Positions 9,769 to 19,376 of a stretch of DNA of 64,000 nt are shown here, one piece after another (position 1 is the first letter of the stretch; each line of letters starts with the position of its first letter). Made by a program: the position numbers and the translations under genes. The stretch is taken from NCBI GenBank assembly GCA_944322715.1, contig CALUPT010000012.1, positions 46,212 to 110,211 on the forward strand, given 5' to 3'. This DNA comes from an uncultured Bacteroidales bacterium. Its GTDB lineage: Bacteria > Bacteroidota > Bacteroidia > Bacteroidales > UBA932. The notes under the pieces were generated by a model, which saw only the letters and a program-made list of their open reading frames with translations, searched no databases and was not told the DNA's origin.

Positions 9769-9816
9769 TATACATACACGGGAACGGTCCCATCGCAACC
9801 GGAAGACCGGAAGGCA

Positions 9817-12384
9817 TCAACCGTTCATATAGGCATCGAGTATGCCCTGAAGCTCATCAAGATCAGCCACAAGGACCTGTCTCGGCTTCGAGCCTTCCTG
9901 AGGGCCGACTATTCCGGCAGCCTCCAACTGGTCCATCACCCTTCCTGCCCTTGCATATCCCATCCCCAGACTGCGCTGAAGATCCGAAGTGGAGCCTTTC
10001 TGCCTCCTGACCACATATTCCGCCGCATCGTTGAAATTCTCATCCAGATTCTGCATGTCCACTTCCCCCGGAGCATTCTCCTGGCCGGCACTGTCCGGTT
10101 CAGGAAGATAATACGGAGTGTTATAACACTGCCTGTATCCTGTCTGCGCCCCGATATAGTCAGTGACCCTGTATATCTCATCCATGCTTATCATCGCGCA
10201 CTGTACACGCTCGATCTCCACCCCGGCGTAATACAGCATGTCACCCTTGCCGATAAGTTTCTCCGCTCCCGGAGTATCGAGAATGGTGTTGGAATCGACC
10301 CTCGTGGAAGTACGGAATGCGATCCTCATCGGGAAATTGGTCTTGATTATGCCTGTCACGACATCCACCGAAGGTCTCTGGGTAGCAATGATTACATGAA
10401 TACCGGCAGCCCTGCCTTTCTGCGCCAGACGGATGATGGATGTGGTGATGTTCCTCGCCTGCGTCTTGGCTTCGGAGCCGGAGGATACGGACATAATCAG
10501 ATCCGCATACTCATCTATAACCACAACTATGTACGGCAGGAACCTGTGGCCATCGTTGGGATTCAGATGCCTGTCCCTGTATTTCTCGTTGTAGAGCTTG
10601 ACATTGTTGGCGGATGTGACGCTCATCAGCTTATACCGCTCGTCCATCTCCTTGCAAAGGGACTGGAGGATGGTCTCCGCCTGCTTCGGGTTCTTGACAA
10701 TCGCGCCCGCCATCTCATCCTGCTCGTTGGCTGCAGTCGGCAGGACGGCAAGATAGTGCTTCAGCAGTTTCGAATAGGCATTGAACTCGACCATCTTAGG
10801 GTCAATGAAGACGAATTTCAGTTCCGATGGATGTTTCGCATACAGAAGGGACGTGATAATGACATTCAGCCCGACGGACTTGCCCTGCTTGGTGGCGCCG
10901 GCCACAAGCAGATGCGGAGCTTCCGCAAGATCGAACACCTTGACATTCTGGGTAATCGCATACCCTATCGCCACCGGCAGTTCGAACTTGTTCTCCCTGA
11001 ATGCATCATCATTCAGACATGACTTGAGCGGAACAATCGAAGGCCGTTCATTGGCCACCTCTATCCCCACCGAATCGGTCAGCTTGACAACCCTCACGCC
11101 CTTGGCGCCGAGAGCCATCGCAATGTCGTTCTCCAGGTTCTTTATGGCGGAAATCTTCACTCCTGGAGCCGGAGTCACCTTGTACAGGGTGACAGTCGGC
11201 CCCTTGCATGCCACGACTTTCTCCACCTGTATCTTATAGTCGAGCAAAGTAGTGCGGATCTTGTTGTTGTTCCTCTCCAACTCTTCCTTGGAGACATTGT
11301 GCCTGAATTCGGAATAGTCATCCAAAAGGTCCAGTGTCGGGAATCCGTACCTGTCCAGTTCCGCACGCGTGTCAATGCGCGGCAGTTCCTTTATCCCATC
11401 CGTCGACAGGTCCACGCCTTCCCGTATTTCCATTTCCGGGACTTCCGGTCCGGCAGGCTCTTCCGCAACCACTGTTCCGGAATCCATTTTCAGGGAATCG
11501 GTCTTCTCCTTCTCGCGGCCTTTCCAGATGATGCGTATGGCCGGCTTTCCCTCCTGATGGGCATCGTCCTGCGGGCCGGCTTCCTCATCTTTCTCCCCTT
11601 CCTTCCCGGAAGTCTCATCCGGGACAGGGACAGTCACCTCCTCGCCGGCATCATGGTCTTCCTCCGGAATGAAATCCCTGGAGATGTCCGCTCCATCATC
11701 TTCCTCATCATCTCCGTCATCCTGCACATCCCCTTCCGGCATCCCGGGATTCATGTCCCAGGCATGGTCTCCCGCCCTGACGAACCAGCGTGAGAATGTC
11801 CCGCTCGTATAGAGCAGCCACATCACCACAAGGACAGCCAGGACGAACCCGGTCACAATATATCCGGCAAGGTTGGCCAGACATGAGATTACCGCCGCTC
11901 CGCAGTCGCCCCCGAGACCTCCTCCGAACAGGTTGTCCGCTCCGGAAAGGACGGAGATGAACGCAAGTATCGCAGATGACACGATTGCGCCTGACAACAT
12001 TATGAGCAGGGTCCCCGACAGTCCGGACACGGTCTTGCGGAAAAACATCCTGAAAGACACTACAGCCAGCAGGGCCACTATGAAAACGCTTCCGAGACCG
12101 AAACAGCGGCAGACAAGAAAATGGCTCCACTTATATCCCAGTTTCCCGCCCCAGTTTCCCACTGACACCCCTCTGTCCATCATGTCGGGATCGGTCAGCA
12201 GGCTCTGGTCCATCTGCCAGGTGAAAAGATACGAAAGCACCGACAGGAATGTGAATATGGCAAACACGCAGACGACAAGACCGGAAACCTTCATTATCCT
12301 GATCCTTGTCTCCTCACTGAACCTTTCGGACAATTTCAGTCCGGGCTTCCGCTTTTTCCCGTCCGTCTGTGCTTTACGAGGCAT
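9817..12384 (-). CDS. ftsK: DNA translocase FtsK
   Basis: 855-residue septal DNA translocase that pumps chromosome termini apart and coordinates dimer resolution at division. Four membrane segments lie near residues 34-54, 89-113, 122-147 and 165-192. An acidic, low-complexity linker (about 212-290, DDGDDEEDDGAD) follows. The motor holds the FtsK alpha/beta region (about 320-480), Walker A GATKQGKS at 496-503, Walker B with VVVIDEYADLIM, and IIATQRPSVDVVTG. The gamma winged-helix domain that reads KOPS sites fills the last 65 residues (TSDLQRSLGMGYARAGRVMD). Length is normal. It begins 2 bases after the DUF4290 gene and is followed by the LolA-like gene, so the three probably form one transcript. 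Confidence 0.97.
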   Translation of the reverse strand: MPRKAQTDGKKRKPGLKLSERFSEETRIRIMKVSGLVVCVFAIFTFLSVLSYLFTWQMDQSLLTDPDMMDRGVSVGNWGGKLGYKWSHFLVCRCFGLGSVFIVALLAVVSFRMFFRKTVSGLSGTLLIMLSGAIVSSAILAFISVLSGADNLFGGGLGGDCGAAVISCLANLAGYIVTGFVLAVLVVMWLLYTSGTFSRWFVRAGDHAWDMNPGMPEGDVQDDGDDEEDDGADISRDFIPEEDHDAGEEVTVPVPDETSGKEGEKDEEAGPQDDAHQEGKPAIRIIWKGREKEKTDSLKMDSGTVVAEEPAGPEVPEMEIREGVDLSTDGIKELPRIDTRAELDRYGFPTLDLLDDYSEFRHNVSKEELERNNNKIRTTLLDYKIQVEKVVACKGPTVTLYKVTPAPGVKISAIKNLENDIAMALGAKGVRVVKLTDSVGIEVANERPSIVPLKSCLNDDAFRENKFELPVAIGYAITQNVKVFDLAEAPHLLVAGATKQGKSVGLNVIITSLLYAKHPSELKFVFIDPKMVEFNAYSKLLKHYLAVLPTAANEQDEMAGAIVKNPKQAETILQSLCKEMDERYKLMSVTSANNVKLYNEKYRDRHLNPNDGHRFLPYIVVVIDEYADLIMSVSSGSEAKTQARNITTSIIRLAQKGRAAGIHVIIATQRPSVDVVTGIIKTNFPMRIAFRTSTRVDSNTILDTPGAEKLIGKGDMLYYAGVEIERVQCAMISMDEIYRVTDYIGAQTGYRQCYNTPYYLPEPDSAGQENAPGEVDMQNLDENFNDAAEYVVRRQKGSTSDLQRSLGMGYARAGRVMDQLEAAGIVGPQEGSKPRQVLVADLDELQGILDAYMNG

Positions 12385-12386
12385 AT

Positions 12387-13052
12387 CTACTTGTTTCTCT
12401 GGTTTTTCCTCTGGTTATTGTATCTCTGGTAATGGTTGCGGCCGGGCTGTCCCGCACCAGGACGGGAGAAAGTGGCATCCGAAGATATCCTTGTCAGATG
12501 CATGTCTTCCGGAACATGGATACGGCCTCCGGAAAGCTGCTCTATGTCATGGAAAATGGTGTCATCCGAAACGGAATCCTTGTTCCAGATAAGATACTGC
12601 TGTCTCATATAGCCTGCAAGAGACCGTATCATGGCAGTCTTTACCTCCCCATCTTCAGTCTCGGCTATCAGGTCTATTATGCTCTCAATGTTCCTGCCGT
12701 AATGCACGGCCTTTATAGGCTTCTTTTTCACAGGTATCTGTGCCGGGGGAACGGCGAACTTCCCGGGACTCGGCATCGGATAAGGGGCATCCACATCGAG
12801 GTTGAAATCCGCTATAATGAAAAGATGGTCCCACAGTTTCTGTTCATAATTCTCCTGCAGATGTACCTGCGGATTGATTATCTCCATCACCTTCACTACG
12901 GCACGGGCCTGTTCGTTTCTCTTGTCCCTGTCCTCAATGGTCCTGAGATATTCCACCATCTTCTGCACGTTGCGGCCATACTCAGGCAGTTTCAGGCTCT
13001 TGCGTTCGGTATTGTACAGCAGTTTGCAACCGCTCTGGCTATCGTATTCCAT
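12387..13052 (-). CDS. DUF4290 family protein
   Basis: 221-residue cytoplasmic protein of a Bacteroidota-restricted family of unknown function. The start at 13052 (MEYDSQSGCKLLYNTERKSL) was preferred over an upstream ATG at 13121, because the extra residues are not conserved-looking and a promoter -7 box lies at 13085-13092. Conserved-looking blocks are LKLPEYGRNVQKMVEYL, EQARAVVKVMEIINPQVH and KLWDHLFIIADFNLDVDAPY. The C-terminal 40 residues are basic and disordered (NHYQRYNNQRKNQRNK). Its tight linkage to ftsK suggests a role near division or envelope work, but that is inference only. Confidence 0.85.
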   Translation of the reverse strand: MEYDSQSGCKLLYNTERKSLKLPEYGRNVQKMVEYLRTIEDRDKRNEQARAVVKVMEIINPQVHLQENYEQKLWDHLFIIADFNLDVDAPYPMPSPGKFAVPPAQIPVKKKPIKAVHYGRNIESIIDLIAETEDGEVKTAMIRSLAGYMRQQYLIWNKDSVSDDTIFHDIEQLSGGRIHVPEDMHLTRISSDATFSRPGAGQPGRNHYQRYNNQRKNQRNK

Positions 13053-13084
13053 ATAAAATCCTGTATGAGGTTCAACACAATCTG

Positions 13085-13092
13085 CAAAGATA
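13085..13092 (-). promoter_or_regulatory. -7 box for the DUF4290-ftsK-lolA operon
   Basis: TATCTTTG on the minus strand, a full match to TAnnTTTG, 32 bases before the chosen start at 13052. The -33 region reads GGATTGC with TTG slightly off the usual spacing. Its position supports the shorter start for DUF4290. Confidence 0.55.
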
Positions 13093-13143
13093 GCAAAATT
13101 TCGGACAGCAATCCGAATCATGCCCCGCCAAAATCAGCTAAAA

Positions 13144-16100
13144 TCATTCATCCGTCTTCATAACCGTATCGGGAACTGCGACATGGTCCTGAAGCACATA
13201 CCATACGGCAGGCTCAACGTTTCCGTAACCCATCCTCCTGTATATGTCGGCATACAATGATACCTGTTCCAGATATTCGGGCTTCTCCCTTCCGAACTTG
13301 TAGTCGATGATCCGGACCATGCCATCGGCGGAGATCTCCACCCTGTCCGGTCTGTGGACCGAACCATCCGTGTCTATGATGTCCGTCTCGGAATACACTG
13401 CGGCATCATCCCTGAACCAGCCCCGCCTCACTGCCGATGCTATCCGGTCAGACAGCATGGACACGGCCTCCCGGGCCTGGATGCTGTCTATGCTGCCATC
13501 GAGCACGGCCTGTCTGACAGACTTGTCTATATCGGACGGGATGGACACCCGGGACAATATCTCGTGAAGCACTATGCCTCTGATCCTGCCGGATGCCATC
13601 ACTCCGGCATCGCCGTCTTCCGAAAAGAAATCAGCCCGATGACGGCTCAGAAGCAGACGTGGCATTCCATCCACCGGATTGACGGGCCAGGAAGGATACG
13701 ACACTTCAAGCTGCCGTACAGCATCGCCATGACCGCCTCTTTTTCTCCAGTCATGAACGATGCTTCCGATGGAGAAACGCTGTGAGCCATCCTCCTGTTC
13801 AATACAACGGACATCGGAACCGGCACGGACTTCCGACCTGACATGACAGTACAGGGCCTGGGAAAAATCCGAGAAATTCTGCCACTGTCCATCCGTAAGG
13901 CCGGAGACGAACCTCTCCGAAGGCATCTCCCCTATCAGATGCATTCCCGATCTCGCCCTTGTCAAGGCCACATACATGACATTTATATTGTCCGTGTACT
14001 GTTTCAGAAGCTCTTCCCTGTAGTCTCCGGCAAACAGGGTGGAGTCGCTCTCAGATGAAAGGAACACATCGTATATGTTCCGGCAGGCATCAGAGAGGGC
14101 CGTACCGGAAAAATCAGGACAACACCAGTGGCGGTCGGACTTGAACAGCGTCACCTTCTCAATGAACGGTACGATCACATACGGAAAATCGAGTCCCTTG
14201 GATTTGTGTATCGTCATTACCCTGACGGAATCGCCTGCATCCGGAGAAGCGATCGCCGGATCGGCCTCCGCCCAGTATTGCAGAAAGCCCTTGAGGCTGT
14301 TTCCCTCAAGCCGCATATAGTCCGATACGCAGTCCATGAACGACTGGATATACAGCACTTCCGAGCAGAACAGGTCCTCATCCCTGTCCCTCAGTTCCCT
14401 GAGCAGGGATTCGCAGAGAGACACAAGCGGGCCGTACTCTTCCGGCAGGCACACATCGAGGGATGATGACATGTAGCGGCTGATACTGTCGGAAGGATTT
14501 GCCACCGATGAAAGAAGCGAAACAAGCCTGCGGACAATGACGGAAGACTTCACTTTCAGAGAATCATCGGTCACCACCCTTATGCCGTTCTCTATCAGGA
14601 ACCCGGCCACTGCAGAACCGGATGCGTTGTTGCGGACGAGGACTGCCACATCTCCGGGAGAGGCACCGCAGTCCATTGCCTCATTGACCGCATCCAGCAC
14701 TTTCTGCAATGTCATCTCCTTGGCACAGAATGTCAGATCGACGCTTCCGGCCTCGGATGAAGCGCATTTCTGCTCCACATCGGAATATATCCTCTCTATT
14801 GCATCCGTATGTCTGTCAGGTTCAAGACCTTCATTGTACATCATGTCCATCCGGTCCGATACGGCCTTGAAAAAGGAATTGTTGAACTCCACGACATTGC
14901 GGCAGCTGCGGTAATTAGTATCGAGGGTCGAAACCGTCGTCCTGTCGAATGCCTGCGTGAGTTCGCCTGCAAGAAGATTCCAGTCAGAACCCCTCCAGCG
15001 GTATATGCTTTGCTTCACATCCCCTACCACAAGACTTTCGCAGCCCTTTCCCTCGCTCTCTTTCAGAAGAGGAAGAAAATTCTCCCACTGGATCCTGGAT
15101 GTGTCCTGGAACTCATCCAGCAGGAAACTGTCATACCTGACCCCTGTCTTCTCATATACGAACGGAGCATCCGAGCCGGCTATGATATCCTTGAGTATCG
15201 TGTTGGAATCATCTATGCTGAGGACATTCCTTTCTTTCATCAATGCGTTGAATTCCCGGTCGATATCACCGGCAAGCCCGAGTCCGTAAAGCTGCGACCT
15301 GATGATGACGGCTGTCCGGTATGTCCTGTACGGGGCGTCGAACAGGGCACAGAATTCATCCAGCGGATCTTTCAGGACAGGATACGCCCTTTCAAGAAGT
15401 TTCTTTTTGGCCTTGGGGAACCACCGTTCCGGATCAGCCGCCTTGGTCATGAAACCGGCAGCCGGCTTGCAGATCAGGTTTTCCTGACTGCCGGGACAAT
15501 ATCCGTAGACCGCCGTCAGGAAATGCCTGTTGGATTCGGCCGCATCTATTCCAGCTTCCGTCAGGGCAGCCGCCACCCTTTCCGCGGCAGCGCCTACGGC
15601 TGTCCCGAATTCCCTGATCACACCCGTACACTCCTTCTTCACGGCGGAAAGGTTCTCTCGCGAATATGTCTTCCGCACGTCAATCCCGTATTTTTCCGCC
15701 ATCTCCCTGTGCTCATCCGACTTGAGTCTGACGGCAATATTGAGCAGACCCGACTCGAGATTGTATCTTCCTCCCTGCTCTATCTGCTCGAGTGCACTGT
15801 CAGTAAGCCATTTCCGCTTCTCCGTATCATTCTCCGTCAAGGCATCCAGCACCCTGTCCACGCTTTCCGATATCAGGGACTCCTTGTCCAGTTCGACCTG
15901 ATAGGATGAAAACTGCCCTATCTCCCTGGAAAAGGCCTTCAGGGTCTGCTGGAAAAAGCGGTCTATCGTACTTACCGAAAACGCACTGTAATCATGCAGC
16001 AGGTTGCACAATATCTCATCCGCAGCCTTCTGCAGTCCGGCCACATCGCTGAAAACCTTCGGGACGAAATATTCCAGATAGTCTGAATCCTGCGGACTGT

Positions 16101-16287
16101 CTGCAAGGCAGAAAAGTTCCTGCAATATCCTGCCTTTCATCTCGTCCGTCGCCTTGTTGGTAAAGGTAACGGCGAGAATATGCCGGTAGGAATATCTGTC
16201 CTGTCCCGAAAACAGGAGTTCTATGTATTTTCTGGCAAGGTTGTAGGTCTTTCCCGAACCTGCGGATGCTTTCAATATCCGTATCAT
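13144..16287 (-). CDS. AddA/RecB-like ATP-dependent helicase-nuclease
   Basis: 1047-residue UvrD-superfamily helicase with a C-terminal PD-(D/E)XK nuclease, the AddA/RecB half of a double-strand-break resection enzyme. Motifs in order: Walker A KASAGSGKTYNLARKY near residue 6, VTFTNKATDEMK (Ia), LLDEFQDTSRIQWENF (II), VGDVKQSIYRWRGSD (III), LDTNYRS (IV), VRVMTIHKSKGLDFPYVIVP (V) and NVMYVALTRARSGMHL (VI). The nuclease block near the C-terminus has RPDRVEI, RIIDYKFG and EQVSLYADIYRRMG. The ATG at 16287 overlaps the TGA of the upstream nuclease gene as ATGA, so the two are translationally coupled subunits. It would load RecA-type recombinase at breaks. I leave the symbol blank because the AddAB and RecB-like naming differs in this phylum. 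Confidence 0.92.
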   Translation of the reverse strand: MIRILKASAGSGKTYNLARKYIELLFSGQDRYSYRHILAVTFTNKATDEMKGRILQELFCLADSPQDSDYLEYFVPKVFSDVAGLQKAADEILCNLLHDYSAFSVSTIDRFFQQTLKAFSREIGQFSSYQVELDKESLISESVDRVLDALTENDTEKRKWLTDSALEQIEQGGRYNLESGLLNIAVRLKSDEHREMAEKYGIDVRKTYSRENLSAVKKECTGVIREFGTAVGAAAERVAAALTEAGIDAAESNRHFLTAVYGYCPGSQENLICKPAAGFMTKAADPERWFPKAKKKLLERAYPVLKDPLDEFCALFDAPYRTYRTAVIIRSQLYGLGLAGDIDREFNALMKERNVLSIDDSNTILKDIIAGSDAPFVYEKTGVRYDSFLLDEFQDTSRIQWENFLPLLKESEGKGCESLVVGDVKQSIYRWRGSDWNLLAGELTQAFDRTTVSTLDTNYRSCRNVVEFNNSFFKAVSDRMDMMYNEGLEPDRHTDAIERIYSDVEQKCASSEAGSVDLTFCAKEMTLQKVLDAVNEAMDCGASPGDVAVLVRNNASGSAVAGFLIENGIRVVTDDSLKVKSSVIVRRLVSLLSSVANPSDSISRYMSSSLDVCLPEEYGPLVSLCESLLRELRDRDEDLFCSEVLYIQSFMDCVSDYMRLEGNSLKGFLQYWAEADPAIASPDAGDSVRVMTIHKSKGLDFPYVIVPFIEKVTLFKSDRHWCCPDFSGTALSDACRNIYDVFLSSESDSTLFAGDYREELLKQYTDNINVMYVALTRARSGMHLIGEMPSERFVSGLTDGQWQNFSDFSQALYCHVRSEVRAGSDVRCIEQEDGSQRFSIGSIVHDWRKRGGHGDAVRQLEVSYPSWPVNPVDGMPRLLLSRHRADFFSEDGDAGVMASGRIRGIVLHEILSRVSIPSDIDKSVRQAVLDGSIDSIQAREAVSMLSDRIASAVRRGWFRDDAAVYSETDIIDTDGSVHRPDRVEISADGMVRIIDYKFGREKPEYLEQVSLYADIYRRMGYGNVEPAVWYVLQDHVAVPDTVMKTDE

Positions 16288-19196
16288 CTTCCGCAAATTT
16301 TCTTAAAATCACAATATTCACACATACCGGTATCTTCAGTCCTCCTGAACGGGACATCTATGTCGGCAAGTTCATCGAGAAGGTCCGACAGGCCTGCCTC
16401 CATCGCCCCGTAGAACTTTTCGTTCAACGGCCGGACCTCTATCCCGCCGCTGAAAAGGCCGGAAGTCCGGTAGACGGAATTCAGGATCTTTTCCCTGAAC
16501 CCGTTCTTTCTCAACAGCATGTCATAGACAAAGAACTGGAGGGCAATCTTCGGCCGTCCTGCGTTGTCATCCCCGAACACGGCGGCAGCCACTTCCTCTG
16601 CATTGCCATCATCTATGAAGATATCATTATCCATGACTTTCCCGGTCTTGTAGTCATTCACCCTCACCTGTCCCGGAGCGAGACTGTCGATCCTGTCGAT
16701 ATACCCCTTGAACCTGAAACCGTGGAACTCCGCCGAATATTCCTTCTCCATTCCGATGACATCGAAGCCATCCGAGCGGTTCGCATCGAGCAGTTCGATA
16801 TCCCTCTCTATGGTCTTCATCACATATCTGACAATGACATCCGCCACCACAAGGTTCCTGCCCACTATCTCGGTCGTCTTCAACTGGCTGCATATCAGGC
16901 TCCTGACCTTGCGCATGATCTCCGGCTCCCTGCCAAGCCAGGACGCCAGATACTCCCGCGTCACCTTTCTGCGTCCCCCGCTGCCAGACTCCATACCCTG
17001 GCAGCGTCTGTCCATGTCGCCATCGGCCGCCATGGCCTCTTCCCCTGCAAAAAGAGCCCACATGACATTGTGATACACGGTGCCGAACGTACCTGAATCC
17101 AATGACTCGCAGACCTCCTCATCCGCTCTCAGACCCTTTACCGTGCCATAGTAGAATTTCGCCGGACAGGCAAGATAATTCTGCAGCGATGTCGCCGACA
17201 GGCTTGTATTCCTTATCGACTCCACATCTTCCGCCGTCTTGGGGATATCCGGCAGCGACTCTGTCTCCCCTATCCCGGCTCCTGCGACATAGCGTCTGAC
17301 AGGAAGCCTGAAATGATAGACGAGCTGCTTTATGAAACGGCTTTCCTCACCGGAATGCAGACCTTCCGTCCTGGAATCATAGACCAGCCACACATTCTCC
17401 GCCCTTTCTATCATTCTGTAGAAATAATACGCCCATACGGCATCCTGGAACTCGTATGTCGGAAGACCGAACCCTCTCCTCAGTTCCGGAGGGATGAATG
17501 AAGAACTTACGCTCCTGTGCGGGAACGTTCCCTCATTGACGGAAAGTATTACCAGATTCCTGAAATCAAGCGACCTGGTCTCCAGCGGCCCCATTATCTG
17601 CAGTCCCTTGAGAGGCTCGCCCTTGAAAGGGACGGATTCAAGCGAAATGACCTGTTCCAGAAGCCTGATATACGTAACGGGCATGACCGGCAGCCTGTAC
17701 GAAGACAGTCTGACCACATCGGAATAGTACGCCCCCGCCAGCTCCGTCTCTATCAGCATATTCTCCGATCTGCAGAACTTGGCGGCAAGTCCGGAGATGA
17801 CCTCTTTCTGATACTCCGCAAAAGCCCGTATCTGCTCCGGATCGGCCGACTTCTGGTCCCGGATCACCGGCCTGAATACCAGTTCGAGCAACCGGCTGCC
17901 TTCAAAGTCCCGCCGGGGAACATATATCTTCTTCTCCTTCCTGATTCTGTCCACGATTGCAGCGCACTTTTCATCCGTCCCGGCGACCTTGCGGAAGACA
18001 CCGTTGGAAAATATGGACCAGACCTGCCGGTAATAGAACCCCCATTCCCCCTTGCTTTCACGCAAATGCAACTGCATGGCGGATATGTCAGACATCAGGG
18101 AATGGAAAGACCCCGAAGACATGCCGTAGCCCATCGTCACGTTGATGTCACTGATTTCAGGCGGGATACTGTCGAGAAGCGGCAGCAGGAGGTGCTCATC
18201 AGGCAGGACGACGGCACAGTCATCCCTTCCTCTGACTATATCGGGCACCACTTTCACCTGCCCCACTGCAGACGGGACGCTTATCACGTTCACGGCCAGT
18301 CTTCCGAGCCCCCCTGCATCCCATGAGTATGCCTGCGGAAAGTCCCGGACATTCCCGGACATGAAAAAGGATGCCCTGTTGCGTCTGTCCCGTATCATAT
18401 CGGAAGAATAGTCCCAGCAGAACTCTGCCAATGATGCATCGCGCATCTTTGCCATCACTTTCCTCTCGCATCCGTTCAGGGCATTGAGACCGACAAACAC
18501 GAATCCGGATATACGCGGGAATGAACTTTTCAGGACATCTTCCGCCGGCCTGTCCCCGAACGACGCCGCGGCATTTCTGTAGGCCATCCCTTCGTAGGCA
18601 AGGCCATCCTTCCTCAACGCATTGTTATAAAGCCGGTACAGGGGCTCCAGCATATTCCATATCTGCAGGAAGCGGGCCTTCACATCCGGATGTCCGGAAC
18701 CTATGTCGGCCGTAAGCCTTGAATTCCTTTCGCTGAAATGGCCCACGAATCTCTCTATGGCCTTTCTCTGGCTCTCGTTCAGATATGAGAAATTGTCCTG
18801 TATGGCCTTGAAATCCGATACATTGGCAAAGAGCTGGTGCGGATCCGCAAGATATTTGTCCGCATCATTGAAATCCCCTATGATTATATCACCCCAGAAA
18901 ATGAACTCATCCAAAGGTTCAGCCTTGGGATTCAGTTCTTTATAACAGTCATAAAGCCGCAGGAGGAGTGTCACCCTGTCCGTCACCGGCACTCCTCCCA
19001 GGATATGGAAGAAATCGTTTTCCGTAAGCATCTGCGGCATGACAAGAGGGACTTCCGCCCCGGACGCCGCGACAGTCTCCGCCAGATATTTTCTGAAAAA
19101 CACAATGGAACGCCTGTTCGGAAAAATGAAGCAACGGCCCCCTATCTTTCCGTCAGCGTAATACCGTTGTGCCACCTGTTTGAGGAATGGTATCAT
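16284..19196 (-). CDS. AddB-like PD-(D/E)XK nuclease subunit
   Basis: 970-residue partner of the helicase encoded downstream. The N-terminal half is a degenerate helicase region without a clear Walker A (GGRCFIFPNRRSIVFFRKYL). The C-terminal third is a RecB-type nuclease (RVNDYKTGKVMD with the catalytic Asp and Lys). Four cysteines arranged as in AddB iron-sulfur nucleases are visible: LACPAKF before the nuclease, then CEYCDFKKIC at the very end. Start 19196 was chosen because the upstream ATG at 19217 falls inside the -7 box. The pair makes a heterodimeric end-resection machine. Confidence 0.88.
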   Translation of the reverse strand: MIPFLKQVAQRYYADGKIGGRCFIFPNRRSIVFFRKYLAETVAASGAEVPLVMPQMLTENDFFHILGGVPVTDRVTLLLRLYDCYKELNPKAEPLDEFIFWGDIIIGDFNDADKYLADPHQLFANVSDFKAIQDNFSYLNESQRKAIERFVGHFSERNSRLTADIGSGHPDVKARFLQIWNMLEPLYRLYNNALRKDGLAYEGMAYRNAAASFGDRPAEDVLKSSFPRISGFVFVGLNALNGCERKVMAKMRDASLAEFCWDYSSDMIRDRRNRASFFMSGNVRDFPQAYSWDAGGLGRLAVNVISVPSAVGQVKVVPDIVRGRDDCAVVLPDEHLLLPLLDSIPPEISDINVTMGYGMSSGSFHSLMSDISAMQLHLRESKGEWGFYYRQVWSIFSNGVFRKVAGTDEKCAAIVDRIRKEKKIYVPRRDFEGSRLLELVFRPVIRDQKSADPEQIRAFAEYQKEVISGLAAKFCRSENMLIETELAGAYYSDVVRLSSYRLPVMPVTYIRLLEQVISLESVPFKGEPLKGLQIMGPLETRSLDFRNLVILSVNEGTFPHRSVSSSFIPPELRRGFGLPTYEFQDAVWAYYFYRMIERAENVWLVYDSRTEGLHSGEESRFIKQLVYHFRLPVRRYVAGAGIGETESLPDIPKTAEDVESIRNTSLSATSLQNYLACPAKFYYGTVKGLRADEEVCESLDSGTFGTVYHNVMWALFAGEEAMAADGDMDRRCQGMESGSGGRRKVTREYLASWLGREPEIMRKVRSLICSQLKTTEIVGRNLVVADVIVRYVMKTIERDIELLDANRSDGFDVIGMEKEYSAEFHGFRFKGYIDRIDSLAPGQVRVNDYKTGKVMDNDIFIDDGNAEEVAAAVFGDDNAGRPKIALQFFVYDMLLRKNGFREKILNSVYRTSGLFSGGIEVRPLNEKFYGAMEAGLSDLLDELADIDVPFRRTEDTGMCEYCDFKKICGR

Positions 19197-19214
19197 ATTC
19201 TTGTATTTTGCATG

Positions 19215-19244
19215 CAAAAATAGTCATTGCATGTGCCATATCAA
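19215..19244 (-). promoter_or_regulatory. Promoter for the addB-addA-like operon
   Basis: On the minus strand TTG (19244-19242), 19 bases, then TATTTTTG (19222-19215): a complete Bacteroidota promoter. The predicted transcription start is about 12 bases before the ATG at 19196, which rules out the longer start. Confidence 0.7.
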
Positions 19245-19332
19245 TGCACAAGCATGATAAAATTTCTCAAATTTAATTTCAGTCAATTTTTTTTCAAAAC
19301 ATATCGCTGTTTTTCCTTGTCTAATTTTTGCC

Positions 19333-19340
19333 TATATTTG
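19333..19340 (+). promoter_or_regulatory. -7 box for the sugar kinase gene
   Basis: TATATTTG matches TAnnTTTG and stands 36 bases before the kinase ATG. No exact TTG stands 19-20 bases upstream; the region there is T-rich. Confidence 0.55.
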
Positions 19341-19376
19341 TGTGATATATCCGAAAAACACTAAAACTCCGATACA